DNA from: Salinispora vitiensis
GTDB lineage: Bacteria; Actinomycetota; Actinomycetes; Mycobacteriales; Micromonosporaceae
Direction of reading: 5' to 3'
Length of the DNA stretch: 64,000 nucleotides
Assembly (NCBI RefSeq): GCF_000378825.1
Contig: NZ_KB900388.1
Span: 4,033,171-4,097,170, forward strand
Positions 1 to 8,364 of the stretch are shown in pieces. The notes under the pieces are model-generated. The model saw only the letters and a program-made list of their open reading frames with translations. It was not told the DNA's origin and searched no databases. The translations under genes and the position numbers were made by a program. Positions within the stretch are counted from its first letter, which is position 1, and each line of letters starts with the position of its first letter.

Positions 1-788
1 TCTGTGCCGCCGCCGTCGAGGTCGCTCGCGACGCCATCACCGAAGTTGACCCGGCGGATGTCGGCGACCATCTCCAGACCGTTGTCGAAGGTGATCGCCT
101 CGTCACGCATTACTTCGAGTGTCGGCTCGCGGGCTATCGCGGCTGGCGCTGGGCTGTCACCGTCACCCGGGTGCCCCGCAGTCGCACGGTCACCGTGTGC
201 GAGGCCGTGTTGCTGCCCGGGCCGGATGCGTTGCTCGCCCCGGGCTGGCTGCCCTGGCAGGAGCGGCTGCAGCCCGGTGACCTCGGCCCGGGTGACCTGC
301 TGCCCAGCCCACCCGACGACGACCGGCTGCAGCCCGGTTACCTGCTCTCCGACGACCCGGCGGTCGAGGAGGCCGCCTGGGAGTTGGGTCTCGGCCGGGC
401 GCGGGTGATGTCCCGGGAGGGGCGCGGCGAAGCCGCCCAACGGTGGTACGACGGCGACCACGGGCCGACCGCACCGATCGCCACCGCCGCTCCGGTGGCT
501 GCCCGCTGCGGGACCTGCGGCTTCTATCTGCCGCTCGCCGGGGCGCTGTGCCAGTCCTTTGGCGCCTGCGGCAACCTCTTCGCTCCGGATGACGGCCGTG
601 TGGTCAGCGCCGATCACGGCTGCGGTGCGCACTCGGAGATTCTGGCCGGGAACCCCGAGACCCCCGCCGAGGAGCTACCAACCGTCTACGACGACAGCGC
701 GGTGGAGGCCGTGTCGGTGCGCGAGGCCGACCCGTCGGCCGAGGTGGCGGAGGCTGCCAAGGTGGCGGAGTCGAATGGCCAACCGTGA
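1..788 (+). CDS. DUF3027 family protein (5' end cut by window edge)
   Basis: The reading frame is open from base 3 to the TGA at 786-788, giving 261 visible residues; the start lies off the window. The protein matches the actinobacterial DUF3027 family: an N-terminal block with YRGWRWAVTVTR, then a block with LLPGPDALLAPGWLPWQER and GDLGPGDLLP. The C-terminal half carries a putative zinc ribbon (CGTCGF near residue 172, later GACGN and HGCGAHSE). The tail is Glu/Ala/Val-rich and low in complexity. The function of the family is unknown to me. An internal ATG at 171 would lose the conserved N-terminal block, so it is not the start. Confidence 0.85.
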   Translation, partial: CAAAVEVARDAITEVDPADVGDHLQTVVEGDRLVTHYFECRLAGYRGWRWAVTVTRVPRSRTVTVCEAVLLPGPDALLAPGWLPWQERLQPGDLGPGDLLPSPPDDDRLQPGYLLSDDPAVEEAAWELGLGRARVMSREGRGEAAQRWYDGDHGPTAPIATAAPVAARCGTCGFYLPLAGALCQSFGACGNLFAPDDGRVVSADHGCGAHSEILAGNPETPAEELPTVYDDSAVEAVSVREADPSAEVAEAAKVAESNGQP

Positions 789-806
789 GGTGATCGTCGA
801 CGTGGG

Positions 807-1052
807 TCAGTGACCGGCGCGGCGGCGACGTCGGTGCGAGTCGTGCCGCATCATCACGGCGAGACCGGGCAGGCCCAACAGGAACCCAGCCAGACAGGTC
901 CAGAGCCAGCCCTCGCGACCGGTTTCCACCAGCTGGTCGCGGAAGAACAGCAGCACGACTCCGGCGATCGCCCAGCCCGCCATCCCGGCGAGGGCGAACG
1001 GCACCATCGGCGGGTCGAGCGGTTCGGTCCGGCGTTGCGGCTGCTTCAGCAC
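807..1052 (-). CDS. DUF2530 small membrane protein
   Basis: An 81-residue protein read from a GTG at 1052. The frame could be extended upstream to 1184, but the extra residues are Arg/Ser-rich and unlike the family. Two hydrophobic segments (about residues 17-36 and 48-66) are separated by FFRDQLVETGREGW and followed by the basic tail RHDSHRRRRRAGH, as in DUF2530 proteins of actinomycetes. It is convergent with the DUF3027 gene, with 18 bp between stops, and divergent from the NCS2 permease. The function is unknown; it is probably a two-pass inner-membrane protein. Confidence 0.75.
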   Translation of the reverse strand: MLKQPQRRTEPLDPPMVPFALAGMAGWAIAGVVLLFFRDQLVETGREGWLWTCLAGFLLGLPGLAVMMRHDSHRRRRRAGH

Positions 1053-1141
1053 GGAGCCAGCGTACGGGATCAGTTTTTCTGGCGGGCCGACGATCTGCGA
1101 CGATGCGGCCGACGAGACGAGAGAGCACCTGCGAGGACCCG

Positions 1142-2614
1142 ATGGCAGTAGCCCCGCCCGACGATGCCACGCCGCCCGCGACACCGCGGAACGGCTTCGA
1201 CCGCTACTTCAAGATATCCGCCCGCGGTTCGACGCTAGGCCGGGAGGTACGCGGTGGGCTGGCGACCTTCTTCACGATGGCCTACATCGTGGTGCTCAAC
1301 CCGCTGATCCTCGGCTCCGCCGTTGACGGCGCCGGGGAACGGCTGCCGATTCCGGCGCTCGCCGCGGCGACCGCGTTGGTCGCCGGCCTGGCGACGATCC
1401 TGATGGGCGTGGTGGGCCGGTTCCCGCTGGCGGTCGCCGCCGGTCTCGGCGTCAACGCGCTGGTCGCGTACGAGATCGCCCCGGAGATGACCTGGGCGGA
1501 CGCGATGGGTCTGGTGGTGATCGAAGGTGTGATCATCGCGGTGCTGGTGTTGACCGGGCTGCGTACCGCGGTGTTCCGCTCGGTGCCCACCCAGATGAAG
1601 GCGGCGATCGGGGTCGGCATCGGGCTGTTCCTGACCATCATCGGTCTGGTTGACGCGGGTTTCGTCCGGCGGCTCCCGGACGCTGCGAACACGACCGTCC
1701 CGGTCGGCCTGGGCATCGGCGGCAAGCTGGTCAGCTGGCCGATGTTGGTCTTCGTGGTGGGTTTGCTGCTGACGCTGGTGCTGGTGGTGCGCCGGGTCAA
1801 GGGCGCGATCCTGATCGGGATCCTCGCCTCGACCGGGCTGGCGCTCGTCATCGAGGCGTTGGGCAACATCGGCCCGTCGGTGGTCAACGGGGTGTCGAAC
1901 CCCAAGGGCTGGTCGTTGACCGTGCCCGAGTTGCCGAGCCGAATCCTGGACGTGCCGGATCTGTCGCTGCTCGGCCGGTTCAACGTGCTCGATTCGTGGA
2001 GCCGAGCCGGCTGGCTGGTCGTACTGATGTTCATCTTCACGCTGATCATCACCGACTTCTTCGACACGATGGGCACGATGGTGGCGGTCGGTCAGGAGGG
2101 TGGGATGCTCGACGAGCAGGGCACCCCGCCCCGGGCGAAGGAGATCCTGCTGGTCGACTCGATCGCCGCGGCCGGCGGCGGCGTCGCGAGCGTGTCCAGT
2201 AACACGGCGTACATCGAGAGCGCGGCCGGTGTCGCGGAGGGTGCCCGGACGGGCGCGGCCAACCTGGTCACCGGGGCGCTCTTCCTGCTGGCGATGTTCC
2301 TTACGCCGTTGGTGTTGGTGGTGCCCTTCGAGGCCGCGTCCACCGCGCTCGTGGTGGTCGGGTTCCTGATGATGACCGCGGTGCGGACCATCGACTGGAC
2401 CGACTTCGAGATCGCGATCCCGGCGTTCCTCACGATCGTGTTGATGCCGTTCACGTACTCGATCTCCAACGGTATCGGTGCCGGCGTGATCGTGTACGTG
2501 TTGATGAAGGTCGCTCGGGGTAAGTCGCGGGAGGTGCACCCGCTGCTGTACGGCGTGGCCGCCCTCTTCGTGCTGTACTTCCTGCGCGGACCGATCGAGT
2601 CGGTACTGCTGTGA
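1142..2614 (+). CDS. NCS2 family permease (adenine/guanine/hypoxanthine type)
   Basis: A 490-residue polytopic membrane protein of the AzgA/PbuG-like branch of NCS2 transporters, which import purine bases with protons. I start it at ATG 1142 (MAVAPPDDATPPATPRN) because GCGAGGA lies just upstream and the earlier in-frame ATG at 1103 adds only a basic leader. Family signatures are GGLATFFTMAYIVVLNPLIL near the N-terminus, GLGVNALVAYE, the cytosolic-face block FFDTMGTMVAVGQEGGML and the SSNTAYIESAAGVAEGARTG block that contains substrate-binding residues. The stop codon is the first base of a long terminator palindrome. The exact purine cannot be told from the sequence. Confidence 0.9.
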   Translation: MAVAPPDDATPPATPRNGFDRYFKISARGSTLGREVRGGLATFFTMAYIVVLNPLILGSAVDGAGERLPIPALAAATALVAGLATILMGVVGRFPLAVAAGLGVNALVAYEIAPEMTWADAMGLVVIEGVIIAVLVLTGLRTAVFRSVPTQMKAAIGVGIGLFLTIIGLVDAGFVRRLPDAANTTVPVGLGIGGKLVSWPMLVFVVGLLLTLVLVVRRVKGAILIGILASTGLALVIEALGNIGPSVVNGVSNPKGWSLTVPELPSRILDVPDLSLLGRFNVLDSWSRAGWLVVLMFIFTLIITDFFDTMGTMVAVGQEGGMLDEQGTPPRAKEILLVDSIAAAGGGVASVSSNTAYIESAAGVAEGARTGAANLVTGALFLLAMFLTPLVLVVPFEAASTALVVVGFLMMTAVRTIDWTDFEIAIPAFLTIVLMPFTYSISNGIGAGVIVYVLMKVARGKSREVHPLLYGVAALFVLYFLRGPIESVLL

Positions 2615-2659
2615 CGCGGGGCGCGGGGCCGGTCAGCTGACCGGCCCCGCGCCCCGCGT
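2614..2659. terminator. 46-bp perfect palindrome after the NCS2 gene
   Basis: Bases 2614-2636 are exactly the reverse complement of 2637-2659 (23-bp arms, centre CAGCTG). The palindrome begins at the last base of the permease stop codon. In RNA this would form a very stable G+C-rich hairpin with a 4-nt loop. There is no T-run after it, which is common for terminators in this kind of genome. It separates the permease from the MarR/MFS unit. Confidence 0.75.
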
Positions 2660-2711
2660 GGGCGTACTCCACGTGAGCCTGGTCATATCGCATGTCGTTA
2701 GCTAGGCTCAT

Positions 2712-2726
2712 TAGTTAGGCTAACTA
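2712..2726. promoter_or_regulatory. Operator-like palindrome overlapping the marR promoter
   Basis: TAGTTAG-G-CTAACTA is a perfect inverted repeat with 7-bp arms and a 1-bp centre. It is A+T-rich in a G+C-rich context. The hexamer TATAGT (2725-2730) overlapping its right edge is a good -10 candidate, so a bound dimer would block RNA polymerase. The size and symmetry fit a MarR-family operator, which suggests autoregulation of the downstream regulator and its MFS partner. The factor assignment is inference from adjacency. Confidence 0.65.
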
Positions 2727-2743
2727 TAGTGACGGAGCAGACG

Positions 2744-3178
2744 GTGACGGCGAAGAGCGTGCCACCGGTGCAGCTGGCGGTCCAGCTGCGGGATGCGATT
2801 ACCCGACTCAACCGGCGGGTCCGCCAGGCCAGACCGGTTGGGGACCTGACGGTCACCCAGCTCTCCGCGCTCACCAGCCTCCGGCTGGCGGGCGCGCTGA
2901 CGCCCCGGGAACTTGCCGACGTCGAACGGGTCCAACCGCCGACGATGACCAAGATCGTCGCGAAACTGGAGGAGCGCGGCCTCGTGCAGCGCACCCCCCA
3001 CCCGACCGACGGCCGGCAGGTGATCCTCGCCGCGACGGAGGGGGGCGGAGCGGTGCTGGACCAGTTTGAGCGCGTTCGGGACCAGTGGCTGGCCCACCGG
3101 CTGGCCGAACTGAGTGCGGAGGAACGGGAGACGCTGCGCCAGGCAGCAGAGATTCTGCAACAGCTCACCCGTACCTGA
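2744..3178 (+). CDS. MarR family transcriptional regulator
   Basis: A 144-residue winged-helix regulator. Recognition-region signatures are LTVTQLSALTSLRLAGALTP, RELADVERVQPPTMTKIVAK (helix-turn-helix) and the wing LVQRTPHPTDGRQVILA with the conserved D-x-R. I prefer GTG 2744 because GGAG lies 6 bp upstream; the GTG at 2729 abuts the operator palindrome and has no ribosome binding site. The MFS transporter gene follows on the same strand after 61 bp, the classic arrangement of a MarR repressor controlling an efflux pump. The ligand is unknown. Confidence 0.88.
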   Translation: MTAKSVPPVQLAVQLRDAITRLNRRVRQARPVGDLTVTQLSALTSLRLAGALTPRELADVERVQPPTMTKIVAKLEERGLVQRTPHPTDGRQVILAATEGGGAVLDQFERVRDQWLAHRLAELSAEERETLRQAAEILQQLTRT

Positions 3179-3239
3179 AGCGCCCGCCTCGCCTGCGCCG
3201 TCACGGCAATGACGCGTACGCGAGGGAGGCGCACCAAGA

Positions 3240-4520
3240 GTGCAGAAGAAGCTGAGCACGATATTCCAGTCCCTACAGGTCCGCAATTACCGGCTATTCG
3301 CCTCCGGGCAGCTGATCAAGCTGATCGGCGTCTGGATGATGTTCATCGCCCAGGACTGGCTCGTCCTCGAGCTCACCGACAACTCCGCCACCGCCCTCGG
3401 TATCGTCACCGCCCTCCAGTTCGCTCCCGTTCTGCTGCTCACGCTGATCTCCGGGCGCCTCGCCGACCGGTACGACAAGCGCGTCCTGCTCTTCGCCGCC
3501 AACCTGTTCTGGACTCTCCTCTCCCTGGCCATGAGCCTGTTGGTGATCACCGGCCGGGTGCAGCTCTGGCACGTTTTCGCCTTCGCTGCCCTCCTCGGCG
3601 TCGCCAACGCGGTGGAGACCCCGGTTCGGCAGGCCTTCGTCTCCGAGCTGGTCGGCACCCCGCTGCTGCCGAATGCCCTCTCCCTCAACGCGGCCACCTT
3701 CAACTCCGCGCGAATCGTCGGCCCCGCCCTCGCCGGCCTGGCCATCGCCGCCGTTGACGTGGGGCCGGTCTTCCTGGTCACCGCCCTCAGCTCGATCGCG
3801 CCGCTGGTGAACGTGATCCGGATGCGCCCCGCCGAGCTGCACCGCGAGGCGCTACCGCCGCGCGAGGAGCGGGACTCGGCCCGGGTCGTGGACGGGCTGC
3901 GCTACGTCTGGGGCCGGCCGGACCTGCTGCTGCCGATGGTCCTGATCTCGGTCATCGCCACCTCACTCTTCAATTTCCAGCTCACCCTCGCCGCGCTGGC
4001 CAAGACCGTCTTCGACACCGGAGCCGCCTCGTTCGGTCTGTTCAGTAGCGCCCTCGCGGTGGGCGCCCTGGCCGGGGCCCTGGCCGGCACCGGGCGCCGC
4101 AGTCGCCCCTCGGTGTGGCTGGTGCTCTCCGCGGCCGTCGTCTGCGCCACCTTCGGCACCCTGGTCGGGCTGGCGCCCACGTACTGGCTGGTGGTGGCGT
4201 TGCTCCTGCCGACCGGCTTCTCCACGGTCTTCTTCGCTCAGGCCTGTAACCAGCGCATTCAACTGGGCACCGATGCCGCCTTCCGGGGCCGGGTCATGGC
4301 GCTGTGGGTGCTGGTTTTCCTGGGTACCAACCCGGTGGGTGCGCCGGTCATCGGCTGGCTCGCCGAGACGTACGGCGCCGGGGCCAGCATCTGGATGGGT
4401 GGGCTGGTCTCCCTCACCGCCGCGCTGCTCGCCCTGGCCTGGCAGCTGCGCCGTTCGGGAGCCCGGCTGCGGTTCCGGGTGCTGCCGATGCCCCGCTTCT
4501 ACCTCACCGAGCGGGTGTGA
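3240..4520 (+). CDS. MFS transporter (MFS_3 / drug-siderophore exporter type)
   Basis: A 426-residue major facilitator with about 12 transmembrane segments. The N-terminal LQVRNYRLFASGQLIKLIG and the loop-2/3 signature SGRLADRYDKR place it in the group with EntS-like and other export MFS proteins. VETPVRQAFVSELVG and NAATFNSARIVGPALAG are typical of this group. The start is GTG 3240, with GGGAGG about ten bases upstream. It sits behind marR and is probably repressed by it, so export of a toxic compound or natural product is the likely role. The substrate cannot be deduced. Confidence 0.88.
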   Translation: MQKKLSTIFQSLQVRNYRLFASGQLIKLIGVWMMFIAQDWLVLELTDNSATALGIVTALQFAPVLLLTLISGRLADRYDKRVLLFAANLFWTLLSLAMSLLVITGRVQLWHVFAFAALLGVANAVETPVRQAFVSELVGTPLLPNALSLNAATFNSARIVGPALAGLAIAAVDVGPVFLVTALSSIAPLVNVIRMRPAELHREALPPREERDSARVVDGLRYVWGRPDLLLPMVLISVIATSLFNFQLTLAALAKTVFDTGAASFGLFSSALAVGALAGALAGTGRRSRPSVWLVLSAAVVCATFGTLVGLAPTYWLVVALLLPTGFSTVFFAQACNQRIQLGTDAAFRGRVMALWVLVFLGTNPVGAPVIGWLAETYGAGASIWMGGLVSLTAALLALAWQLRRSGARLRFRVLPMPRFYLTERV

Positions 4521-4604
4521 GGCCTGCGCTGGGCAGAACGAGACAAAACGCCTTATTACGGCAAATCGGTGGCAGGGTGATCACAGCGGGCCTAGCGTCG
4601 GGGC

Positions 4605-5111
4605 GTGGAGGTGGGACGTGCGCTACTAGTGCCCCTGATGGTCGCTGCCGTGGTGTGCATACCCATGGTGATCGCCCTGCTCATCTGCGCCGACGAACTC
4701 GTTGACCGATTCGCCTGTCGCTGGGCGCGGTGGCGGAGCCGACGGCGGGAGCGGCGGGTAGTCGCCCGCCTGGACCGTGCGGTCGAGGCCGACGCGCTCA
4801 CCCGGAACATTGACCTGAGCCGGTTGGACCGGCCGGATCGGCAGCCGCTGGAACAGCTCGCCACCGAGCTACGCCAGCTCCGGGCTCATCAGGTCGGCGG
4901 TGGGCGGGCCACGGTCTGGCACGAAGCGACGCTCGCCAGCTACGACAATCGGCTTCGGCTGGCCTGCGCGGCCCTCGGAATCAGGCAGCACCTGGACGAG
5001 CTAGCCGGGGCGGACCGGGAAATTGAGCGGGTACGGGTCGAAGGGCTGCTGCACCGGGCAGGTCTCATCTTGCCCGGTGCCCGTCCCGTGCACCGTCAGC
5101 GCCGCCGTTGA
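4605..5111 (+). CDS. Conserved hypothetical membrane-anchored protein
   Basis: A 168-residue protein from GTG 4605 (a second in-frame GTG lies at 4611). One N-terminal transmembrane helix (residues about 5-30, LVPLMVAAVVCIPMVIALLI) is followed by a long basic, probably helical cytosolic part (RWARWRSRRRERR, then a Leu/Arg/Glu-rich region). I do not recognise a catalytic domain. It resembles actinobacterial hypotheticals found next to thpR and sepH. The thpR start lies 31 bp downstream on the same strand, so the two may be co-transcribed. Confidence 0.65.
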   Translation: MEVGRALLVPLMVAAVVCIPMVIALLICADELVDRFACRWARWRSRRRERRVVARLDRAVEADALTRNIDLSRLDRPDRQPLEQLATELRQLRAHQVGGGRATVWHEATLASYDNRLRLACAALGIRQHLDELAGADREIERVRVEGLLHRAGLILPGARPVHRQRRR

Positions 5112-5142
5112 GTGGTAGCTGGGGAAGCCACCGGCGGCCCGG

Positions 5143-5712
5143 TTGAGACTCTTCGTCGCCGTATACCCGCCGCCAGCGGCGGTGGAGCACCTCCGTGCGC
5201 GGATCACCGAGCTGCAGATCGGCCGGGCCGCCGCTGGCGTCCGCCTCGTCGACCCGACCCAGGCGCACATCACGCTCGCCTTCCTCGCGACGGTGGCAGC
5301 GGACCGGTTGGGGGCCGTGGAAGACTCGCTCGACCAGGCGGCGCGGCGCTCCCGCGACTCGTGGCCAGTCCCGCCGCAGCTACGCCTGGCCGGCGGCGGA
5401 ACATTCGGGCAGGGCCGCTCCACCGTCATGTGGGTGGACCTGCGGGGCGAGGTGGCGGAGCTGCACCGGCTGGGTCGACTCGTCCGGTCCCGGCTGCGGG
5501 CCAACGACCTGCGCCACGACGAGAAGCCGTTGCGCCCGCACCTGACCGTGGCCCGGCCCGGCGACCGACTGACATCGACCGAGGTCGCGGCCGACATCGC
5601 CGCGCTACAGGACTACGAGGGCCCCCGGTGGCCGGCGCGGGAACTGGTGCTGACGCGAAGCCAACCGGGGTCGCCCCCCAGCTATCACCGCCTGGCCGCC
5701 TGGCCGCTCTGA
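5143..5712 (+). CDS. thpR: RNA 2',3'-cyclic phosphodiesterase (LigT / 2'-5' RNA ligase family)
   Basis: A 189-residue 2H phosphoesterase. The two catalytic motifs are visible as HITLAFL (residues about 42-48) and HLTVARP (about 132-138). Family members hydrolyse 2',3'-cyclic phosphates of RNA ends to 2'-phosphates and can ligate tRNA halves in vitro. The frame begins with TTG at 5143, encoding the typical N-terminus RLFVAVYPP; no better start lies upstream. The stop is one base away from the stop of the convergent sepH. Confidence 0.88.
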   Translation: MRLFVAVYPPPAAVEHLRARITELQIGRAAAGVRLVDPTQAHITLAFLATVAADRLGAVEDSLDQAARRSRDSWPVPPQLRLAGGGTFGQGRSTVMWVDLRGEVAELHRLGRLVRSRLRANDLRHDEKPLRPHLTVARPGDRLTSTEVAADIAALQDYEGPRWPARELVLTRSQPGSPPSYHRLAAWPL

Positions 5713-5713
5713 G

Positions 5714-6787
5714 TCAGGAGGACTCGCGGGCGGCCGGTGCGCTGCCGAAGAGCACGTCGTCCCAGCTCGGTAGCCGCTTACGCGGTTTACTGCTGCTCTC
5801 GCCGGACTCGGTGCTGCCCGCCGTCGCGGGACCCGTGCGGCGCGGCCGGAGCACGGCCAGCGACGGAACAGCCGGCACCTCCTTCGGCGCGTCCGAGTCG
5901 TCGTCGAAGGCCGAACCCGGGCCGCCACCGAGCAACGCCGCCGCGCCGCCAGCGACCGTCCGTGGCCGCGGTGCCTCTGGGCTGGTCGGGCTCCGGGACT
6001 CGAGGTTACGGCCGGACGTGCCACCGAGCGGGCGGTCCAGGGTGGCGAGCAGGGCGTCCCGACCGGCGCGGATTGGGTCACGGCTTGGCCGCTTGGGCTC
6101 GGGCGGGCCGGGCAGGCCGTGCCCACCGCGGCCGGGCTCGGCCCGTGCCGGGCCGGGCAGCCCGTGGCCACCCCGCTCGGCGGCCGGTTCCTGCCCGAGG
6201 ATCGGCATGGGACGCTCGGCGCAGAGGTACTGCGCCATGTCGTCGTGTGGCGTGACCGACTGCCGGGACTTCTCCAGCTCCCACACGGCCTGCGCGGTGG
6301 CCTTGCCGGAGGGCCAGGTGGCGACGATCCGCCAGGCCCCGTCGTCGCGCCGCCACGCATCCCACGAGATCTTCTCAGTGTCGATGCCGTGCTGGGAAAG
6401 CCGACCGTTGACCACCTCGGCGAGCGGGGTCGGCTTCTCGGCCCCGCGCAGCCGGGTACGCCGGGCGTGCTGGGCGAGCATGGCCCGCTCCTGAAGCACC
6501 GGGCCGGCGTAGCGCAGCACCCGGTCAACGGGGACGCCCGCGATCCGGGCGACATCCTCGGCAGACTCACCGGCCCGGATCCGGGCCTGGATGTCCCGTG
6601 GGGCCAGCGAGGGAGCCGGATCGGTGCCCGGCGTGGCGGCCACCGCCAGGGGTGCGGACCCGGGCTCGGTGTGCAGGGCGGTGGAGACGCGCTCGTCAAG
6701 GGGGAGCGCGAGAAGTCGCCCAACCTCGTCGGTGAGGACCAGTGCCTGGCCGTCCTCGGAGAGGGCGACGAAGCGTACAGGGCGCAT
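5714..6787 (-). CDS. sepH: Septation protein SepH (DUF3071)
   Basis: A 357-residue actinobacterial cell-division protein. The N-terminal domain starts MRPVRFVALSEDGQALVLTD and includes a helix-turn-helix-like segment (AEDVARIAGVPVDRVLRYAG, about residues 78-97) and the conserved LAEVVNGRLSQHGID and WDAWRRDDGAWRIVATWPSG. The C-terminal half is a long disordered Pro/Gly/Arg-rich region. In Streptomyces and mycobacteria SepH binds FtsZ and stimulates Z-ring assembly. ATG 6787 is preceded by GGAGG at good spacing; the longer frame to 6955 adds an unrelated leader. Confidence 0.9.
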   Translation of the reverse strand: MRPVRFVALSEDGQALVLTDEVGRLLALPLDERVSTALHTEPGSAPLAVAATPGTDPAPSLAPRDIQARIRAGESAEDVARIAGVPVDRVLRYAGPVLQERAMLAQHARRTRLRGAEKPTPLAEVVNGRLSQHGIDTEKISWDAWRRDDGAWRIVATWPSGKATAQAVWELEKSRQSVTPHDDMAQYLCAERPMPILGQEPAAERGGHGLPGPARAEPGRGGHGLPGPPEPKRPSRDPIRAGRDALLATLDRPLGGTSGRNLESRSPTSPEAPRPRTVAGGAAALLGGGPGSAFDDDSDAPKEVPAVPSLAVLRPRRTGPATAGSTESGESSSKPRKRLPSWDDVLFGSAPAARESS

Positions 6788-6971
6788 GGTCTGCCTCCGT
6801 CCCGCCTTGCTGGCCCCGCGCCACAGGCGAGCCACCCGGGCGTTCGTACCACCGTACGCCCATCTGCCCGCAGGTGGGGGAACCGACACCCCGTGATTCC
6901 CGACTGGGCTGCGATGATGATCACGGTGAGTGGCTGCCGGGGTGCGGCAGCTCACCCACCGTGACGATAGC

Positions 6972-8099
6972 TCAGAGTCGTTCGACCACGTGGTCGATGG
7001 CGGCGGTCAAGGCCTCCACATCGGCTGGTTCAATCGCCGGGAAGAGGGCGATTCGTAGCTGGTTGCGACCGAGCTTGCGGTACGGCTCGGTGTCCACGAT
7101 CCCATTCGCGCGTAACGCCTTCGCGACGGCGGTGGCGTCCACCTCGGCTACGAAGTCGACGGTGGCGACCACGTTGGAGCGCAGCGCCGGGTCGGTGACG
7201 AACGGCGTCACCGCCGGGGAACGCTCTGCCCAGCCGTAGACGATGCCGGCGCTCTCCGCGGTGCGCTTGGCCGCCCAGGACAGGCCCCCCTGCGCGTTCA
7301 TCCAGTCGGTCTGCTCCGCGGCGAGGAAGATCGTGGCCAGGGCCGGGGTGTTGTACGTCTGCTCCAGCCGCGAATTGTCGATCGCCGTGCCCAGGTCGAG
7401 GAAGGCCGGGATGTAGCGGCCGCTTGCCTTGACCTCGGCCGCGCGTGCCAGCGCCGCCGGGGACATCAGGGCCAGCCACAGGCCACCGTCGGAACCGAAG
7501 CACTTCTGCGGGGCGAAGTAGTAGACGTCGGTCTCGCCGACGCTGACCTCCAAACCGCCCGCACCGGAGGTGCCGTCCACCAACAGCAGCGCGCCCTCGT
7601 CCGCGCCGGGCACCCGGCGGATCGGGACCGCGACCCCGGTGGAGGTCTCGTTGTGCGGGGTGGCGTAGACGTCCACGCCGGCCTCCGCCACCAGGCTCGG
7701 GGCGCTACCGGCCGGCGACTGGTGGATGGTGGGCGCACCGAGGAACGGTGCGTCCTGCACCGACTTGGCGAACTTGGCGCCGAACTCGCCGAAGCTGGCG
7801 AACTGGGCCCGGTCCCGGATCAGGCCGAACGCGGCGACCTCCCAGAAGGCGGTGGTGCCGCCGTTACCGAGGACGACCTCGTACCCGTCGGGCAGGGTGA
7901 AAAACTCGGCGATCCCCCGGCGAAGTCGGGCGACCTGGTCGCGGACCGTGCTCTTGCGGTGCGAGGTGCCGAGATAGTCGCCCGCCGCCGCCGCGAGGGC
8001 GGAGACCGCCGCCGGACGAACCTTCGACGGGCCGCAGCCGAACCGCCCGTCGGCGGGTTTGAGGTCGTCGGGAATTCGGATGGTCGATGCGTCAGCCAC
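6972..8099 (-). CDS. serC: Phosphoserine aminotransferase (actinobacterial SerC)
   Basis: A 375-residue PLP enzyme converting 3-phosphohydroxypyruvate and glutamate to phosphoserine in serine biosynthesis. Its N-terminus (IPDDLKPADGRFGCGPSKVR) is diagnostic of the actinobacterial SerC form. GTSHRKSTVRDQVARLRRG and the PLP-lysine region YYFAPQKCFGSDGGLW (Lys near residue 203) are present. I use GTG 8099, with GGAAGGA about 10 bases upstream; the ATG at 8180 would add a Pro/Ser-rich leader. The sdaA gene of serine breakdown lies 6 kb away on the other strand. Confidence 0.92.
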   Translation of the reverse strand: MADASTIRIPDDLKPADGRFGCGPSKVRPAAVSALAAAAGDYLGTSHRKSTVRDQVARLRRGIAEFFTLPDGYEVVLGNGGTTAFWEVAAFGLIRDRAQFASFGEFGAKFAKSVQDAPFLGAPTIHQSPAGSAPSLVAEAGVDVYATPHNETSTGVAVPIRRVPGADEGALLLVDGTSGAGGLEVSVGETDVYYFAPQKCFGSDGGLWLALMSPAALARAAEVKASGRYIPAFLDLGTAIDNSRLEQTYNTPALATIFLAAEQTDWMNAQGGLSWAAKRTAESAGIVYGWAERSPAVTPFVTDPALRSNVVATVDFVAEVDATAVAKALRANGIVDTEPYRKLGRNQLRIALFPAIEPADVEALTAAIDHVVERL

Positions 8100-8364
8100 G
8101 GTCTTGGAATCCTTCCGCAGGGGCGAGGGAGAGGCCGGGGACGTGCCGGGGATCGATGGCGCGCGACCTTGGGCGCGCACGGCCGATCCTCCGACCGGCG
8201 GCGCTGCCAGTCCTCATCCTTACACCCATCGACGCCCCGATGGCCGCCCGTCCCACCGGCGGGGCTGAGGCGTACGCCACAACCCTCGCCGGTGCGGTTG
8301 GCTCGGTTCGGTTCGGGCGACGGTCCGACGCCGGGTGGAACCTGGCCCCGCCCCCGGGCGGTGG

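Noticed and set aside
1235..2539. A 434-codon minus-strand frame opposite the NCS2 permease
   Set aside because: His/Arg/Gln-rich translation typical of antisense frames in G+C-rich DNA; the plus-strand permease is unmistakable.
8100..8364. Possible gene between serC and the citrate synthase gene
   Set aside because: Frames there are Arg/Pro-rich shadows without a ribosome binding site; the region is best read as the serC promoter plus the 3' end of the citrate synthase transcript.
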